This document shows, piece after piece, positions 43,490 through 51,812 of a DNA stretch of 64,000 nucleotides (position 1 is its first letter; each line of letters opens with the position of its first letter). The position numbers and the translations under genes are program-made. The notes beneath the pieces were generated by a model. The model saw only the letters and a program-made list of their open reading frames with translations. It did not search any database and was not told the DNA's origin. The stretch comes from an uncultured Bacteroidia bacterium (GTDB lineage: Bacteria; Bacteroidota; Bacteroidia; Bacteroidales; F082). The stretch is taken from the NCBI GenBank assembly GCA_902794155.1, contig CADBGN010000006.1:1-64000 (forward strand), written 5' to 3'.

Positions 43490-44254
43490 ATGAAGATTAA
43501 GTCGATTTTGGTGTCACAACCCAAGCCTGCCGACATTTCGAAAACGCCTTTTGCCGACATGATGAAGAAGTATGGCGTGAATATTACTTTCGAAAAGTTC
43601 ATCAAACTTGACGCGGTCTCCGCAAGCGAGCTTCGCCAAGAACATATTAAGCTTCCAGAATACACTGCCATCATCCTGACCAGCCGCAATGCTATCGACC
43701 ATTTCTTCAGAGTGGCCAAGGAGATGCGCTATACGGTGCCTGAAACGCTGAAGTATTTCTGCATCAACGAGTCGACGGCCTTTTACCTGCAACGCTATGT
43801 ACAATACCGCAAGCGTAAGGTGTTCTATGGAAATCAGACCTTGAACGACCTCATCGACATCATGAAAAAGCATAAGGACGAGAAATACCTCTATTGTTGC
43901 TCTGACATCAGTTCCGACTCGACCATCGATTTATTGACGGCTGCCAAGTTGAATTTCACCAAGGCTGTGATGTTTCGCACGGTGCCTGCCGACCTGAAGG
44001 ATGTGGTGAAAATCAATGATTACGACATGTTGGTCTTCTTCAGTCCTGCTGGAATCCATTCACTGAAAGAGAACTTCCCCGATTTTGAACAGAAAGAAGT
44101 CGCTATTGGTGGCTTTGGCGAGGCAACCTGCCAAGCCATCATTGACGCTGGCTTTGAGCTCAATTTCCGTGCGCCCACACAAACGGCCCCTTCCATGACT
44201 ATGGCCATGGAGGAATACATCGCCGCCGAGTACAAGAAGAGCAAGAAGAAATAA
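43490..44254 (+). CDS. hemD: Uroporphyrinogen-III synthase-like protein
   Basis: A 254-aa two-lobed HemD-fold protein: ILVSQPKPADISKTPFADM, YTAIILTSRNAIDHFF in the first lobe, and YLYCCSDISSDSTIDLL, YDMLVFFSPAGIHSLKENFP, VAIGGFGEATCQAIIDAG in the second. SR-N and SP-G turns match the family. HemD closes hydroxymethylbilane to uroporphyrinogen III, but the other haem genes are not here. In Bacteroidota the gene often sits beside DUF4271 and rnpA, as here; its enzymatic role in an organism that may lack full haem synthesis is uncertain. A lysine-rich tail (EYKKSKKK) ends the protein. Confidence 0.85.
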   Translation: MKIKSILVSQPKPADISKTPFADMMKKYGVNITFEKFIKLDAVSASELRQEHIKLPEYTAIILTSRNAIDHFFRVAKEMRYTVPETLKYFCINESTAFYLQRYVQYRKRKVFYGNQTLNDLIDIMKKHKDEKYLYCCSDISSDSTIDLLTAAKLNFTKAVMFRTVPADLKDVVKINDYDMLVFFSPAGIHSLKENFPDFEQKEVAIGGFGEATCQAIIDAGFELNFRAPTQTAPSMTMAMEEYIAAEYKKSKKK

Positions 44255-44282
44255 ACACCTGTCTTCCAAAGCGTTTTAACCA

Positions 44283-44741
44283 ATGACGGCTACGGAGGGA
44301 CTCCCCAAATACGAGAGGATTTGTAAAGAAAACGACATCCAGGCGCTTTTTGAAAAAGGCCGTGGCATAAGTGTATATCCCTATCGGGTTATATACTTGT
44401 TTCGGCAAGACGAAATGCGTCCCATCACTGTCCGTTTGCTCGTTTCAGTCTCCAAAAAGCGCTTCCGTCATGCCATTAAGCGTAACCGTGTGAAACGTTT
44501 GATCCGCGAGTCGTGGAGGCGCAACAAGGCGGCGCTTTATGAAATCTGCGAAAGGGATAATATTTCCTTGGATGTAGCGTTAGTCTATACGGCTACGGTC
44601 ATCCATAGCTACGATGAGATGTATGATAAGACGAAAAAAGCCGTTAATGAGCTGATTAATAAGTATAGTTCGACTAAGCTCACCAATCATGATTCGACGA
44701 GGTTCATCAACCATGAAACACATCACCCAACTGCCAGCTAA
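44283..44741 (+). CDS. rnpA: Ribonuclease P protein component
   Basis: Basic protein subunit that helps the RNase P RNA mature tRNA 5' ends. The RNR motif is clear in [20 protein letters not shown] (about 58-77). The 152-aa length exceeds the usual 115-130: residues after about 128 ([20 protein letters not shown]) come from two tandem 24-base repeats and run into the yidD gene. The overlap with yidD is 29 bases. Upstream hemD ends 28 bases earlier; the hemD-rnpA-yidD set is probably one transcript. Confidence 0.93.
   Translation: MTATEGLPKYERICKENDIQALFEKGRGISVYPYRVIYLFRQDEMRPITVRLLVSVSKKRFRHAIKRNRVKRLIRESWRRNKAALYEICERDNISLDVALVYTATVIHSYDEMYDKTKKAVNELINKYSSTKLTNHDSTRFINHETHHPTAS
44669..44716 (+). 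repeat. Tandem 24-base repeat at the rnpA-yidD overlap
   Basis: Two units, 44669-44692 (TTCGACTAAGCTCACC, ending CATGA) and 44693-44716 (TTCGACGAGGTTCATC, ending CATGA), match at 19 of 24 positions. The ATG of the second unit is the yidD start codon; the first unit holds an ATG in the other position of the same wording. Confidence 0.8.
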
Positions 44742-44943
44742 GTTCCTGATTCTTTTGATTCGGATCTATCAGGTGACTTTGTCGCCATTCATAGGTAACA
44801 GTTGCCGCTATACGCCCACATGTTCCAACTACGGCATTGAGGCCATACAAAAATACGGCTTCTTCAAAGGCGGCTGGCTTACCTTCAAGCGCATCCTCTC
44901 CTGCAACCCTTGGGGTGGCAGCGGCTATGACCCGGTGCCCTAA
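44713..44943 (+). CDS. yidD: Membrane protein insertion efficiency factor YidD
   Basis: A 76-aa protein with an N-terminal amphipathic anchor ([20 protein letters not shown]) and the YidD core: [46 protein letters not shown]. It helps YidC insert membrane proteins. The start at 44713 matches the family; the frame is open eight codons earlier, inside rnpA. The 29-base overlap with rnpA suggests translational coupling. Confidence 0.95.
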   Translation: MKHITQLPAKFLILLIRIYQVTLSPFIGNSCRYTPTCSNYGIEAIQKYGFFKGGWLTFKRILSCNPWGGSGYDPVP

Positions 44944-44968
44944 TTAGTTTAGAGTTTAATAATTGAAT

Positions 44969-46621
44969 ATGAAAAAGATACAACTTTTTGTTTTTTTAGT
45001 CGCATTGCTTCTTCCGCTGGGTCTCTTCGCCCAAGAGAAGCAGAACAACTTCGAAATTGCCAAAAGCCTCGACATCTACAACAGTCTCCTGCGTGAGCTG
45101 AACCTCAACTATGTTGACGAAATCAACCCGGGCGAACTCAACGAGAAGGCCATCAAGGCTATGCTCGATGATCTCGACCCCTACACGGTCTTCATCCCCG
45201 AGTCGGACATCGAGAACGCCAAGTTCATGACCACAGGCGAATACGGTGGCATCGGCGCCATCATCCAATACGATGGCGAGTTCACCCGCATCTCCGACCC
45301 CTACGAAGGTTGGCCGGCACAGAAAGCGGGCATCATTGCTGGCGATGCCATACTTGAGGTGAACGGCGTGGACTGCAAGAAAAAGAACACCCAAGAGGTC
45401 AGTAACCTGCTGAAGGGGCAACCTGGCACTGAGGTGACGTTGAAACTCAAGCGGTATGGTCAAGAGCAGCCTTTGGAAATCAAATTGAAGCGCGAGAAGG
45501 TGAAGATCGACAACATACCTTATTATAAGGTGTTCGACAACGGCATCGCCTATCTCTCTTTGAGTGGCTTCACCCGTGATGCAGCCAAGGAAGTGAAGGA
45601 GAAGTTTGTGGAGATGAAAAAAGGTAATGAATTAAAAGGCTTCGTCATCGACTTACGCGGTAATGGAGGTGGTCTTATGAACGAAGCGGTCGACATCGTC
45701 AACCTCTTCATTCCCAAAGGCAAACCTGTGGTCTCGATGAAGGGCAAGGCTGCCACGGCCAACAGCATGCATCCCACCACCAACGAGCCTGTGGACCTTG
45801 AGATCCCTTTGGCCATCCTCGTCGACGGCAGCAGTGCCTCAGCCAGTGAGATTGTGGCGGGTGCCATCCAGGACTATGACCGCGGTGTCATCATCGGACA
45901 AAGGACTTTTGGTAAAGGACTGGTACAAAATATCTTACCTCTGAGCTACAACACCCAGATGAAGGTCACGGTGGCTCACTACTACATCCCTAGTGGACGG
46001 TGCATTCAGGAGATCGACTATTCGCATAAGAAAGACACTGCCCAGATGAAGAAAGACACCCTCGGTAAAGCATTCAAGACTATGGGCGGCCGGACTGTCT
46101 ACGAAGGCCATGGCATCACCCCCGATGTGAAGGTCAGTCGTGACCCTTACGCCACGGTGACGGCCTATCTCTTTGGCAAGAACTATATCTTCGACTATGC
46201 CAACAAGTTCTACAGCGAGCATAAGAGTATAGCATCAGCCGAACGCTTCCAAATTGACGAGGCCACTTATCAGGACTTTATGAAGTTCGTGAAGGACAAG
46301 AAGTTCAGCTACACTACTGAGAGTGAGAAAGCCATCGAGAAGCTGAAGAAAACCGCCAAGGACGAAGGTTATCTCGACAAGATAAAACCACAAATCGAAG
46401 CGTTGGAGAAAAACCTTGCTGCCGAGAAGGACAATGATTTGCTCAGCAATCGCAAGGACATAGAGGAATTGCTGCGTTCTGAGATCGTGGGACGTTACTA
46501 TTATCAGAAAGGTCGAATTATCGCATCTTTGAACGATGACCCTGACTTGAAACGCGCCTTTGAAATACTGCTTAACACCAACGGCAAGGACGAATATCAC
46601 AGCGTCTTGAGTGGCAAGTGA
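44969..46621 (+). CDS. S41 family C-terminal processing peptidase
   Basis: Periplasmic tail-specific protease of the CtpA/Prc group, 550 aa. Signal peptide MKKIQLFVFLVALLLPLGLF, AQ. A helical N-terminus (residues 25-85) is followed by a PDZ domain (about 90-175: YGGIGAIIQYDGEFTRISDP, AGIIAGDAILEVNGVDC) and the S41 core with LRGNGGGLMNEAVDIVNLF. The catalytic Ser is in ILVDGSSASASEIVAGA near 290 and the Lys in RTFGKGLVQ near 314. A C-terminal helical tail is present. A TTG lies two codons earlier, but the ATG at 44969 gives the better signal peptide. The stop overlaps the start of the next gene. Confidence 0.94.
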   Translation: MKKIQLFVFLVALLLPLGLFAQEKQNNFEIAKSLDIYNSLLRELNLNYVDEINPGELNEKAIKAMLDDLDPYTVFIPESDIENAKFMTTGEYGGIGAIIQYDGEFTRISDPYEGWPAQKAGIIAGDAILEVNGVDCKKKNTQEVSNLLKGQPGTEVTLKLKRYGQEQPLEIKLKREKVKIDNIPYYKVFDNGIAYLSLSGFTRDAAKEVKEKFVEMKKGNELKGFVIDLRGNGGGLMNEAVDIVNLFIPKGKPVVSMKGKAATANSMHPTTNEPVDLEIPLAILVDGSSASASEIVAGAIQDYDRGVIIGQRTFGKGLVQNILPLSYNTQMKVTVAHYYIPSGRCIQEIDYSHKKDTAQMKKDTLGKAFKTMGGRTVYEGHGITPDVKVSRDPYATVTAYLFGKNYIFDYANKFYSEHKSIASAERFQIDEATYQDFMKFVKDKKFSYTTESEKAIEKLKKTAKDEGYLDKIKPQIEALEKNLAAEKDNDLLSNRKDIEELLRSEIVGRYYYQKGRIIASLNDDPDLKRAFEILLNTNGKDEYHSVLSGK

Positions 46622-48249
46622 TGAAGGCGCAGGCTTCCATACGACCCTACCTGAACCAAGCCTACTTATTGGGTTTGCTGATGGTGGCCGTTGGCCTGAC
46701 ACTCTCGCCGTTCTTGATGGGCATGTCGCAATTTTGGCTTGTCCTCGTTTGGCTCGTGGAAGGCATTGTCGCCAGAGACTTCAAGCAAAAGCTATCTCGG
46801 TTTTGGCACAATAAAGCCGCTGTTTTGCTGGTCGCATTCTATCTCATGCACGTTGTCGGATTACTGTGGACCTCTGATTTCGAGTATGCCCTGAAAGACC
46901 TTCGTGTCAAGCTGCCAATTTTAGTTATGCCTTTCGTGTTGTCGAGCATGGAACCACTTGACCGCAAACGTTTCGATTTTGTGCTGCTCGTTTATGTGCT
47001 TTCGGTCTTCATCGCCACGCAGTTCAGTTTCTTCCGATATATAAGACACGACTACGAGGACGTCCGCGAGATTTCCCGTTTCATCAGTCATATCCGTTTT
47101 TGCCTCAACATCGTCTTCAGCATGGCGGTGATTGGGTATTACCTTTATAAAAGACGTATTTCGAAAGGGAAAGGTGTGCCGAGCTTTGGGATAAAGGTGG
47201 TTGTTGACCAATTCCTGATGTGGCTCTTGCTGTTTTGGTTTGCCTATGTGGTTTTCATTTTTGAATCTTTGTCGGGCTATGTGATTTTGGTTGCTGTCGC
47301 CCTTGCCACATTGCTATTTGCTTTCCTGCGATGGAAAAAGGGTAGAGGCTGGCGTGTTGCCCTTGGGGCATCAGCTTTGGCTGTCATAGTGGCCATCGTG
47401 GTGGTGGTTTGGGTTGTCGCCAAACCTGTGGTGGAGGTGAAGCCCGTCGATTTCAGTACTTTGGAGAAGACGACGGCACAAGGCAATCCCTATTGGCATG
47501 ACACGATACATAATCCCGTTGAGGACGGCAAATATGTAGGCCTATACTACAACCGAACGGAGTTGAGAGAGGCTTGGTCACAGCGCAGCGAATTGCCTTT
47601 TGACGGCACTACCGCCGATGGCGAGAACCTTGAAGCCACCTTGGCGCGTTACCTCACCTCAAAGGATTTGCGCAAAGATGCGGAAGGAGTGATGGCCTTG
47701 ACGGACGAGGACATTCACAACATCGAGCAGGGGGTGGCCAACTACAACAACTGGAAACATCCCGGCCTTCGAGCGCGACTTTCTTCAACGCTGTTTGAAT
47801 ACAATCTCTACCGCCGCTACAACAATCCCAATGGTGGCTCGCTTTCGCAACGCATTGAGTACACGAGGGCTTCATTCCATATTATAGGACGCCATCCTTG
47901 GTTTGGTGTGGGCACGGGCGATGTGCCGCAAACCTTTGCCCGGACCTACGATAAGATCCATTCTCCGCTGAAAGAGGAGTTTCGATTCCGTGCCCATAAC
48001 CAGTACCTTGCGATCGCAGTGGCGTTCGGTTTGGTGGGCTTAGCTTTCTTCCTTTTCGTCTTGCTTTATCCTTGGTTTGCGTCAAAACGAAATCACACTT
48101 ATTTGTATATAGTGTTCCTTTGCATCATGCTGCTCTCTATGTTCCCCGAAGACACCCTTGAGACCCAAGCGGGTGCCACCCTGTTTGCCTTCTTTATGTC
48201 TTTGTTGCTGTTTGCCAAGCCTCAAAGAAGTGTGGATGTCAATCAATAA
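46621..48249 (+). CDS. O-antigen ligase-like membrane protein
   Basis: A 542-aa inner-membrane protein with about ten helices and a large periplasmic loop (about 270-430), the plan of Wzy/WaaL ligases and polymerases. The loop ends with SLSQRIEYTRASFHIIGRHP and WFGVGTGDVPQTF, then EEFRFRAHNQYLAIAVAFGL, whose H-NQYL wording is a Wzy_C hallmark and holds the histidine needed for transfer. It probably joins O-antigen or another glycan to its lipid carrier. ATG overlaps the protease stop by one base, so the two are cotranslated. WaaL versus Wzy cannot be settled. Confidence 0.88.
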   Translation: MKAQASIRPYLNQAYLLGLLMVAVGLTLSPFLMGMSQFWLVLVWLVEGIVARDFKQKLSRFWHNKAAVLLVAFYLMHVVGLLWTSDFEYALKDLRVKLPILVMPFVLSSMEPLDRKRFDFVLLVYVLSVFIATQFSFFRYIRHDYEDVREISRFISHIRFCLNIVFSMAVIGYYLYKRRISKGKGVPSFGIKVVVDQFLMWLLLFWFAYVVFIFESLSGYVILVAVALATLLFAFLRWKKGRGWRVALGASALAVIVAIVVVVWVVAKPVVEVKPVDFSTLEKTTAQGNPYWHDTIHNPVEDGKYVGLYYNRTELREAWSQRSELPFDGTTADGENLEATLARYLTSKDLRKDAEGVMALTDEDIHNIEQGVANYNNWKHPGLRARLSSTLFEYNLYRRYNNPNGGSLSQRIEYTRASFHIIGRHPWFGVGTGDVPQTFARTYDKIHSPLKEEFRFRAHNQYLAIAVAFGLVGLAFFLFVLLYPWFASKRNHTYLYIVFLCIMLLSMFPEDTLETQAGATLFAFFMSLLLFAKPQRSVDVNQ

Positions 48250-48261
48250 GTTTTTTTTCCT

Positions 48262-48269
48262 TATCTTTG
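48262..48269 (+). promoter_or_regulatory. -7 promoter box of cdd
   Basis: TATCTTTG followed by CGGC and an ATG six bases later; several short ATGs crowd here (48276, 48281, 48299), so the mRNA would have a very short leader. Confidence 0.5.
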
Positions 48270-48280
48270 CGGCATCATGA

Positions 48281-48781
48281 ATGAAAAATGATGCCATCAT
48301 GAAAAAAGAACGTTTTATTTGCCCTTACACTGTTTACGATCATCTTGAGGAACTCGACCCGAGCGATGGTGAATTGCTGCGGCATGCCCACGAGGCGGCT
48401 CGTAATGCATACGCACCTTATTCCAAGTTCAATGTGGGTGCTGCCGTGCGCTTGGCCAATGGCGCTGTTGTATTGGGCAACAATATCGAAAATGCTGCCT
48501 ATCCCAGCGGTTTGTGTGCCGAAAGAGTGGCGATGTTTGCCGCCATGGCACAATATCCGGGTGTGCCTTTCGAGGCCTTGGCGGTGACGGCATGGTCGGC
48601 CACAAAAGCCATCGACGAACCCGTCGCCCCTTGCGGGGCTTGCCGTCAGGTGATGGTGGAGGTTGAACAGGTTTCGAAAAAACCTTTGCGTGTGCTCTGC
48701 CAAGGCGATACAGGACCCGTCATGGTATTTGACGGTGTCGAGTCGCTGATGCCCTTTATCTTCTTGGATAAGTTCCTTTAA
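48281..48781 (+). CDS. cdd: Cytidine deaminase
   Basis: Deaminates cytidine and deoxycytidine to uridine forms in pyrimidine salvage. Homotetramer-type zinc deaminase: the C79-A80-E81 motif in LCAERVAMFAAM, and PCGACRQ at 117-123 give the zinc cysteines and the catalytic Glu. The substrate segment SKFNVGAAV and NNIENAAYPSGLC are intact. Length is 166 aa from the first ATG after the promoter; a second in-frame ATG at 48299 gives a 160-aa protein and cannot be excluded. The stop overlaps the convergent CPBP protease gene by 4 bases. Confidence 0.95.
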   Translation: MKNDAIMKKERFICPYTVYDHLEELDPSDGELLRHAHEAARNAYAPYSKFNVGAAVRLANGAVVLGNNIENAAYPSGLCAERVAMFAAMAQYPGVPFEALAVTAWSATKAIDEPVAPCGACRQVMVEVEQVSKKPLRVLCQGDTGPVMVFDGVESLMPFIFLDKFL

Positions 48782-49674
48782 TTGTTTCCCGCTGGCGGAG
48801 TTAAGGGAGTAGTCTCGGCTTGTTTCTTGGGCTGCGCCTTGATCCAACTCCAAGCGATGAGTCCGATGGTCACCACCGCACTGACGATGATGAGCCATAC
48901 GCTTTGCGTGGCGCCAAAGTGGTCGACATCGACATTGATGATACCCTTGTTGTTAAGGTAATAGATTAAAACAGCGCTTCCGTTGTTGAGGAAGTGCATG
49001 AGGATGCTCGTCCACAGTGAGCCAGTGATGTAGAACATGTAGCCTAAGAGCATGCCGAGGAACATACGCGTCAGGAAGCCGTAGAATTGGAAGTGGATGA
49101 AGGAAAAGATGGCAGCTGAAAGGATAATGGCGACATGTGGGTTCATTCTTCGTGTCAGCCCTTGTTGTACCACGCCACGGAAGGTCAGTTCCTCGCCCAC
49201 GGCAGGTATCAATGCGATGATGATCAGGTTGAGTAGCAAACCTCCGATGGTGTCGACGTTGAGCATGCGCTCAGTAAGGTCGGTGGCGGTTTGTTCCAGA
49301 GTCTTCATCATGTCTTCCAACATTTGGAACGCACCTCCCAGTTTCATACCTTCGTTCCATTCGGTCAGCAGGTTGGAGACCGGCAGTGAGATGAACATCA
49401 AAACGGCTCCTATGAAGATGAGCCAACAAGGAGGTGTGAGCTTGCGAAGCCCCAAATCTTTCATTTGGTGTTCTTTGCGCGTGATGATATAGTACACAAT
49501 GGGTGGTACAACAAACATGAAGATGGAACTGATGCCTTGTCCGAGTTTCATGCCCGTGTCGCCAGCGAACATAAATAAAGCGGAGGCAGCAATACCTATC
49601 AGGCCGCTGATCAATAAAATGACCAAAAAGATAAGAATTCTGATTCCCGTGGATTGTTTCAGGTTGTCTTTCAT
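48778..49674 (-). CDS. CPBP family intramembrane metalloprotease
   Basis: A 298-aa CAAX-protease-like membrane protein (Abi/CPBP). Start set at 49674 (MKDNLKQSTGIRILIFLV). Hydrophobic segments at about 12-34, 47-64, 85-103, 145-160 and beyond. The catalytic motif GEELTFRGVVQQ (Glu161, Glu162, Arg166) is followed by FSFIHFQFYGFLTRMFLGML with the metal-binding histidine and LMHFLNN with the second. Bacterial members act on peptides or are of unknown role; immunity and maturation of secreted peptides are known uses. No peptide gene lies nearby. Own TATCTTTG promoter at 49694-49701, back to back with dus. Confidence 0.92.
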   Translation of the reverse strand: MKDNLKQSTGIRILIFLVILLISGLIGIAASALFMFAGDTGMKLGQGISSIFMFVVPPIVYYIITRKEHQMKDLGLRKLTPPCWLIFIGAVLMFISLPVSNLLTEWNEGMKLGGAFQMLEDMMKTLEQTATDLTERMLNVDTIGGLLLNLIIIALIPAVGEELTFRGVVQQGLTRRMNPHVAIILSAAIFSFIHFQFYGFLTRMFLGMLLGYMFYITGSLWTSILMHFLNNGSAVLIYYLNNKGIINVDVDHFGATQSVWLIIVSAVVTIGLIAWSWIKAQPKKQAETTPLTPPAGNN

Positions 49675-49686
49675 GATGCGGTTTAT

Positions 49687-49718
49687 TTTGCTGCAAAGAT
49701 ACACTTTTTGTACTTTTG
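49687..49718 (+). promoter_or_regulatory. Promoter of the dihydrouridine synthase gene
   Basis: TTTG at 49687-49690, 20-base spacer, TACTTTTG at 49711-49718: a full match. The minus-strand box TATCTTTG of the CPBP gene (49694-49701) lies within the spacer, so the two promoters interlock and cannot easily be used together. Confidence 0.65.
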
Positions 49719-49733
49719 CAGCGTAAAATCCAA

Positions 49734-49757
49734 GGTCCCTGAGCTTGTCGAAGGGCC
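49734..49757. repeat. GGTCCCTGAGC palindromic repeat in the dus leader
   Basis: 24-bp unit, one base different from 20194-20217 in waaA. It lies between the dus promoter and the ATG at 49769, so it should be in the mRNA leader. Confidence 0.85.
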
Positions 49758-49768
49758 GATACCAAAAA

Positions 49769-50776
49769 ATGTATAAACTCGCCCACCTCGAATTCGAGCA
49801 TTATCCCCTGCTCCTCGCGCCTATGGAAGACGTGTCGGACCCGCCGTTCCGTTATGTCTGCAAACTCTTTGGCGCCGACGTGGTCTACTCGGAGTTCATC
49901 TCCGCCGACGGTCTCATCCGCGATTCGGTGAAAAGCATCAAGAAACTCGATTTCGAGGAATTTGAGCGTCCTGTAGGCATACAGATCTTTGGTAATGCCG
50001 TCGATCCTATGGTTGAGGCGGCGCGTTATGCCGAGACAGCCCATCCTGATATCATCGACATCAATTTTGGCTGTCCGGTGAAGAAGGTGGCCTCGAAAGG
50101 TGCAGGCTCGGGCATTATGAACGACATCCCTAAGATGGTGGCCATCACCAAAGCTGTGGTGGAGGCTGTGAAGACGCCCGTGACGGTCAAGACACGCCTC
50201 GGCTACGATGATGCACACCGCGAAATCGTCGACATCGCCGAACGCCTGCAAGATGTGGGCATTGCTGCCCTGACCATCCATGGCCGTCTGCGCACCACCA
50301 AATACAGCGAGCCTGCCGACTGGACGTTAATCGGAGCGGTGAAAAACAATCCCCGCATGCACATTCCCATCATTGGCAACGGCGACGTGGTGGATGGACC
50401 TTCTGCAAAGTATTATAAGGATACATTTGGTGTAGATGGACTGATGATTGGCCGCGCTTCATACGGCAATCCTTGGATTTTCAGCCAGATAAGACAATAT
50501 TTGGAAACAGGTGAAGAGTCGCCCTTGCCCGATGTGGCAGAACGCATTCGCGTCAGCAAGATACATTTACAACGTTCCATCGAGTGGAAGGGCGAACACA
50601 TTGCTTTATTGGAAATCCGCAAGCATTGGTCGGCTTATTTCAAGGGCCTACCGAACTTCAAACCGTTCAAAATGAGGTTGATGGAGACGCTTTCAGTTGA
50701 AGAGGTTTTTGGAATACTTGACGAGATTGCCCATTATTATTTGTCACAAAACCCACAAAACAATCAAAACTTGTAA
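49769..50776 (+). CDS. dus: tRNA-dihydrouridine synthase
   Basis: FMN-dependent reductase that makes dihydrouridine in tRNA D-loops. The TIM barrel opens LLLAPMEDVSDPPFRYVCKL, with VYSEFISADGL, INFGCPVKKVASKGAGSGIM carrying the catalytic Cys, VTVKTRLGYDD, IHGRLRTTKYSEPADW, and GNGDVVDGPSAK, GLMIGRASYGNPWIF. The C-terminal helical domain has KHWSAYFKGLPN. Start set at 49769 (335 aa); the frame is open upstream to 49745, but those codons come from the palindromic repeat. DusB-like rather than DusA by wording, not certain. Confidence 0.95.
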   Translation: MYKLAHLEFEHYPLLLAPMEDVSDPPFRYVCKLFGADVVYSEFISADGLIRDSVKSIKKLDFEEFERPVGIQIFGNAVDPMVEAARYAETAHPDIIDINFGCPVKKVASKGAGSGIMNDIPKMVAITKAVVEAVKTPVTVKTRLGYDDAHREIVDIAERLQDVGIAALTIHGRLRTTKYSEPADWTLIGAVKNNPRMHIPIIGNGDVVDGPSAKYYKDTFGVDGLMIGRASYGNPWIFSQIRQYLETGEESPLPDVAERIRVSKIHLQRSIEWKGEHIALLEIRKHWSAYFKGLPNFKPFKMRLMETLSVEEVFGILDEIAHYYLSQNPQNNQNL

Positions 50777-50787
50777 TAATTGAACTG

Positions 50788-50884
50788 GCAATGTCACCCA
50801 GCTGGGTGACATTGCAACGCAACCTACGGTTGCATGTGAGTCAAAACACATATCAAACAGTCAAAACTGCATCCTTTAGGATGC
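50788..50884. repeat. Three hairpins in a row downstream of dus
   Basis: A perfect 28-bp palindrome (50788-50815, arms GCAATGTCACCCAG and CTGGGTGACATTGC), then GCAACC/GGTTGC (50819-50833), then GCATCC/GGATGC (50869-50884). None ends in a T run. Each resembles a distinct palindromic element placed side by side. Confidence 0.8.
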
Positions 50885-50953
50885 TTAGAAAAGGAGCCGG
50901 TTGGCGACTTTCTTGTTGAAATAATGGTTTTGTAAGTTTTGAAGGTTTTGTGA

Positions 50954-51601
50954 TTATTCGACCACCCCTTCCTTCAAAACTCCATTCTCAAACAAATTCC
51001 TCACCAGTTCCTCGCGGCTAATATGATACGTCTTGATACCCAATGACTTGGCAACCTCAATATTTGCTGCTGTGTCATCGATGAAAAGGGTCTCTTCAGG
51101 CAACAGCCCTTCATGGTCAAGAATGAGCTCGAAAAAGCGCGGGTCGGGTTTTTCCAGGTGTTCGGCAAAGGAAAAATAGGATTTGTTGAACAGTTCGTCA
51201 AACTCGTGGTAGCCGAAACGTAGCTGCAAATCTCTAACGTACAAATCGTAATGAATTACGTTGGAATTGCTCATCAAGAAGATCTTGTAGTGTTTCTTCA
51301 CCTTCTCAATGGCCTCTATGCGTTCGCGGGGGATGTCCAGGAGCATGGCGTTCCAAATGGCGTCGAATCTCTGGTCTGTCATTTTTTCCTGACCGAGAAG
51401 GGCTTTGGTTTTTTTGCGGAAGGTGGGGGCGGTGTAGATGCCAGTGTCGAATTTGCTCATAATGTCTATAAACTCCTTTGATTGAGCCAATTCCGAAGTG
51501 CTGATGCCCATTTTTTCGAGTTCTTTATAAACAATGCTTTCGTCAATGTCGAGGACCACGCCGCCGAGGTCGAAGATGATATTCTTGATTTTTGCGCTCA
51601 T
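50954..51601 (-). CDS. HAD family hydrolase
   Basis: A 215-aa cytosolic HAD-IA phosphatase like YihX. The nucleophile Asp11 lies in IIFDLGGVVLDID, the second motif in FLMSNSN, the Lys in EKPDPRFFELIL, and the acidic metal site in TLFIDDTAANIEVAKSLG. A helical cap sits at about 20-95. Likely hydrolyses a sugar or nucleotide monophosphate; substrate unknown. Stands alone between the dus hairpins and the tRNA gene on the opposite strand. Confidence 0.92.
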   Translation of the reverse strand: MSAKIKNIIFDLGGVVLDIDESIVYKELEKMGISTSELAQSKEFIDIMSKFDTGIYTAPTFRKKTKALLGQEKMTDQRFDAIWNAMLLDIPRERIEAIEKVKKHYKIFLMSNSNVIHYDLYVRDLQLRFGYHEFDELFNKSYFSFAEHLEKPDPRFFELILDHEGLLPEETLFIDDTAANIEVAKSLGIKTYHISREELVRNLFENGVLKEGVVE

Positions 51602-51701
51602 TTTTGAGAAAATTTCAGTCTATTTCGGTGCAAAATTGTAAATTTGCAGCGCAAAAAGCAAGAAAAAACGCTGAAAAGTGTGAATTTGCTTGGTTTTTTG
51701 C

Positions 51702-51775
51702 GGTCCCATAGCGCAGTTGGTTAGAGCAACTGACTCATAATCAGTAGGTCCTAGGTTCAAGCCCTAGTGGGACCA
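51702..51775 (+). tRNA. tRNA with CAT anticodon, probably elongator Met
   Basis: 74-base cloverleaf: acceptor GGTCCCA (51702-51708) with TGGGACC (51768-51774), D loop AGTTGGTTAGAG, anticodon arm CTGA-CTCATAA-TCAG with anticodon CAT, T arm CTAGGTTCAAGCCCTAG, discriminator A51775. No CCA is encoded (CAA follows). CAT can be elongator Met or the lysidine-modified Ile2; the acceptor identity is not decisive, and initiator fMet is unlikely since the first pair is G-C. A terminator follows. Confidence 0.9.
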
Positions 51776-51778
51776 CAA

Positions 51779-51808
51779 CGAAAAAAGCCACTCATAAGTG
51801 GCTTTTTC
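51779..51808. terminator. Terminator between the tRNA and sdaA
   Basis: AAAAAGCCACT and AGTGGCTTTTT around a short CATA loop. It serves the tRNA on the plus strand and, by symmetry, sdaA on the minus strand. Confidence 0.88.
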
Positions 51809-51812
51809 GTTT

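Noticed and set aside
49271..50281. Minus-strand frame opposite dus and into the CPBP gene, containing LRQAQGP
   Set aside because: Antisense to two well-recognised genes; LRQAQGP is only the translated palindromic repeat.
51702..51775. Initiator tRNA-fMet
   Set aside because: The first acceptor pair is G-C and the anticodon stem lacks the three G-C pairs of initiators; elongator Met (or Ile2) fits better.
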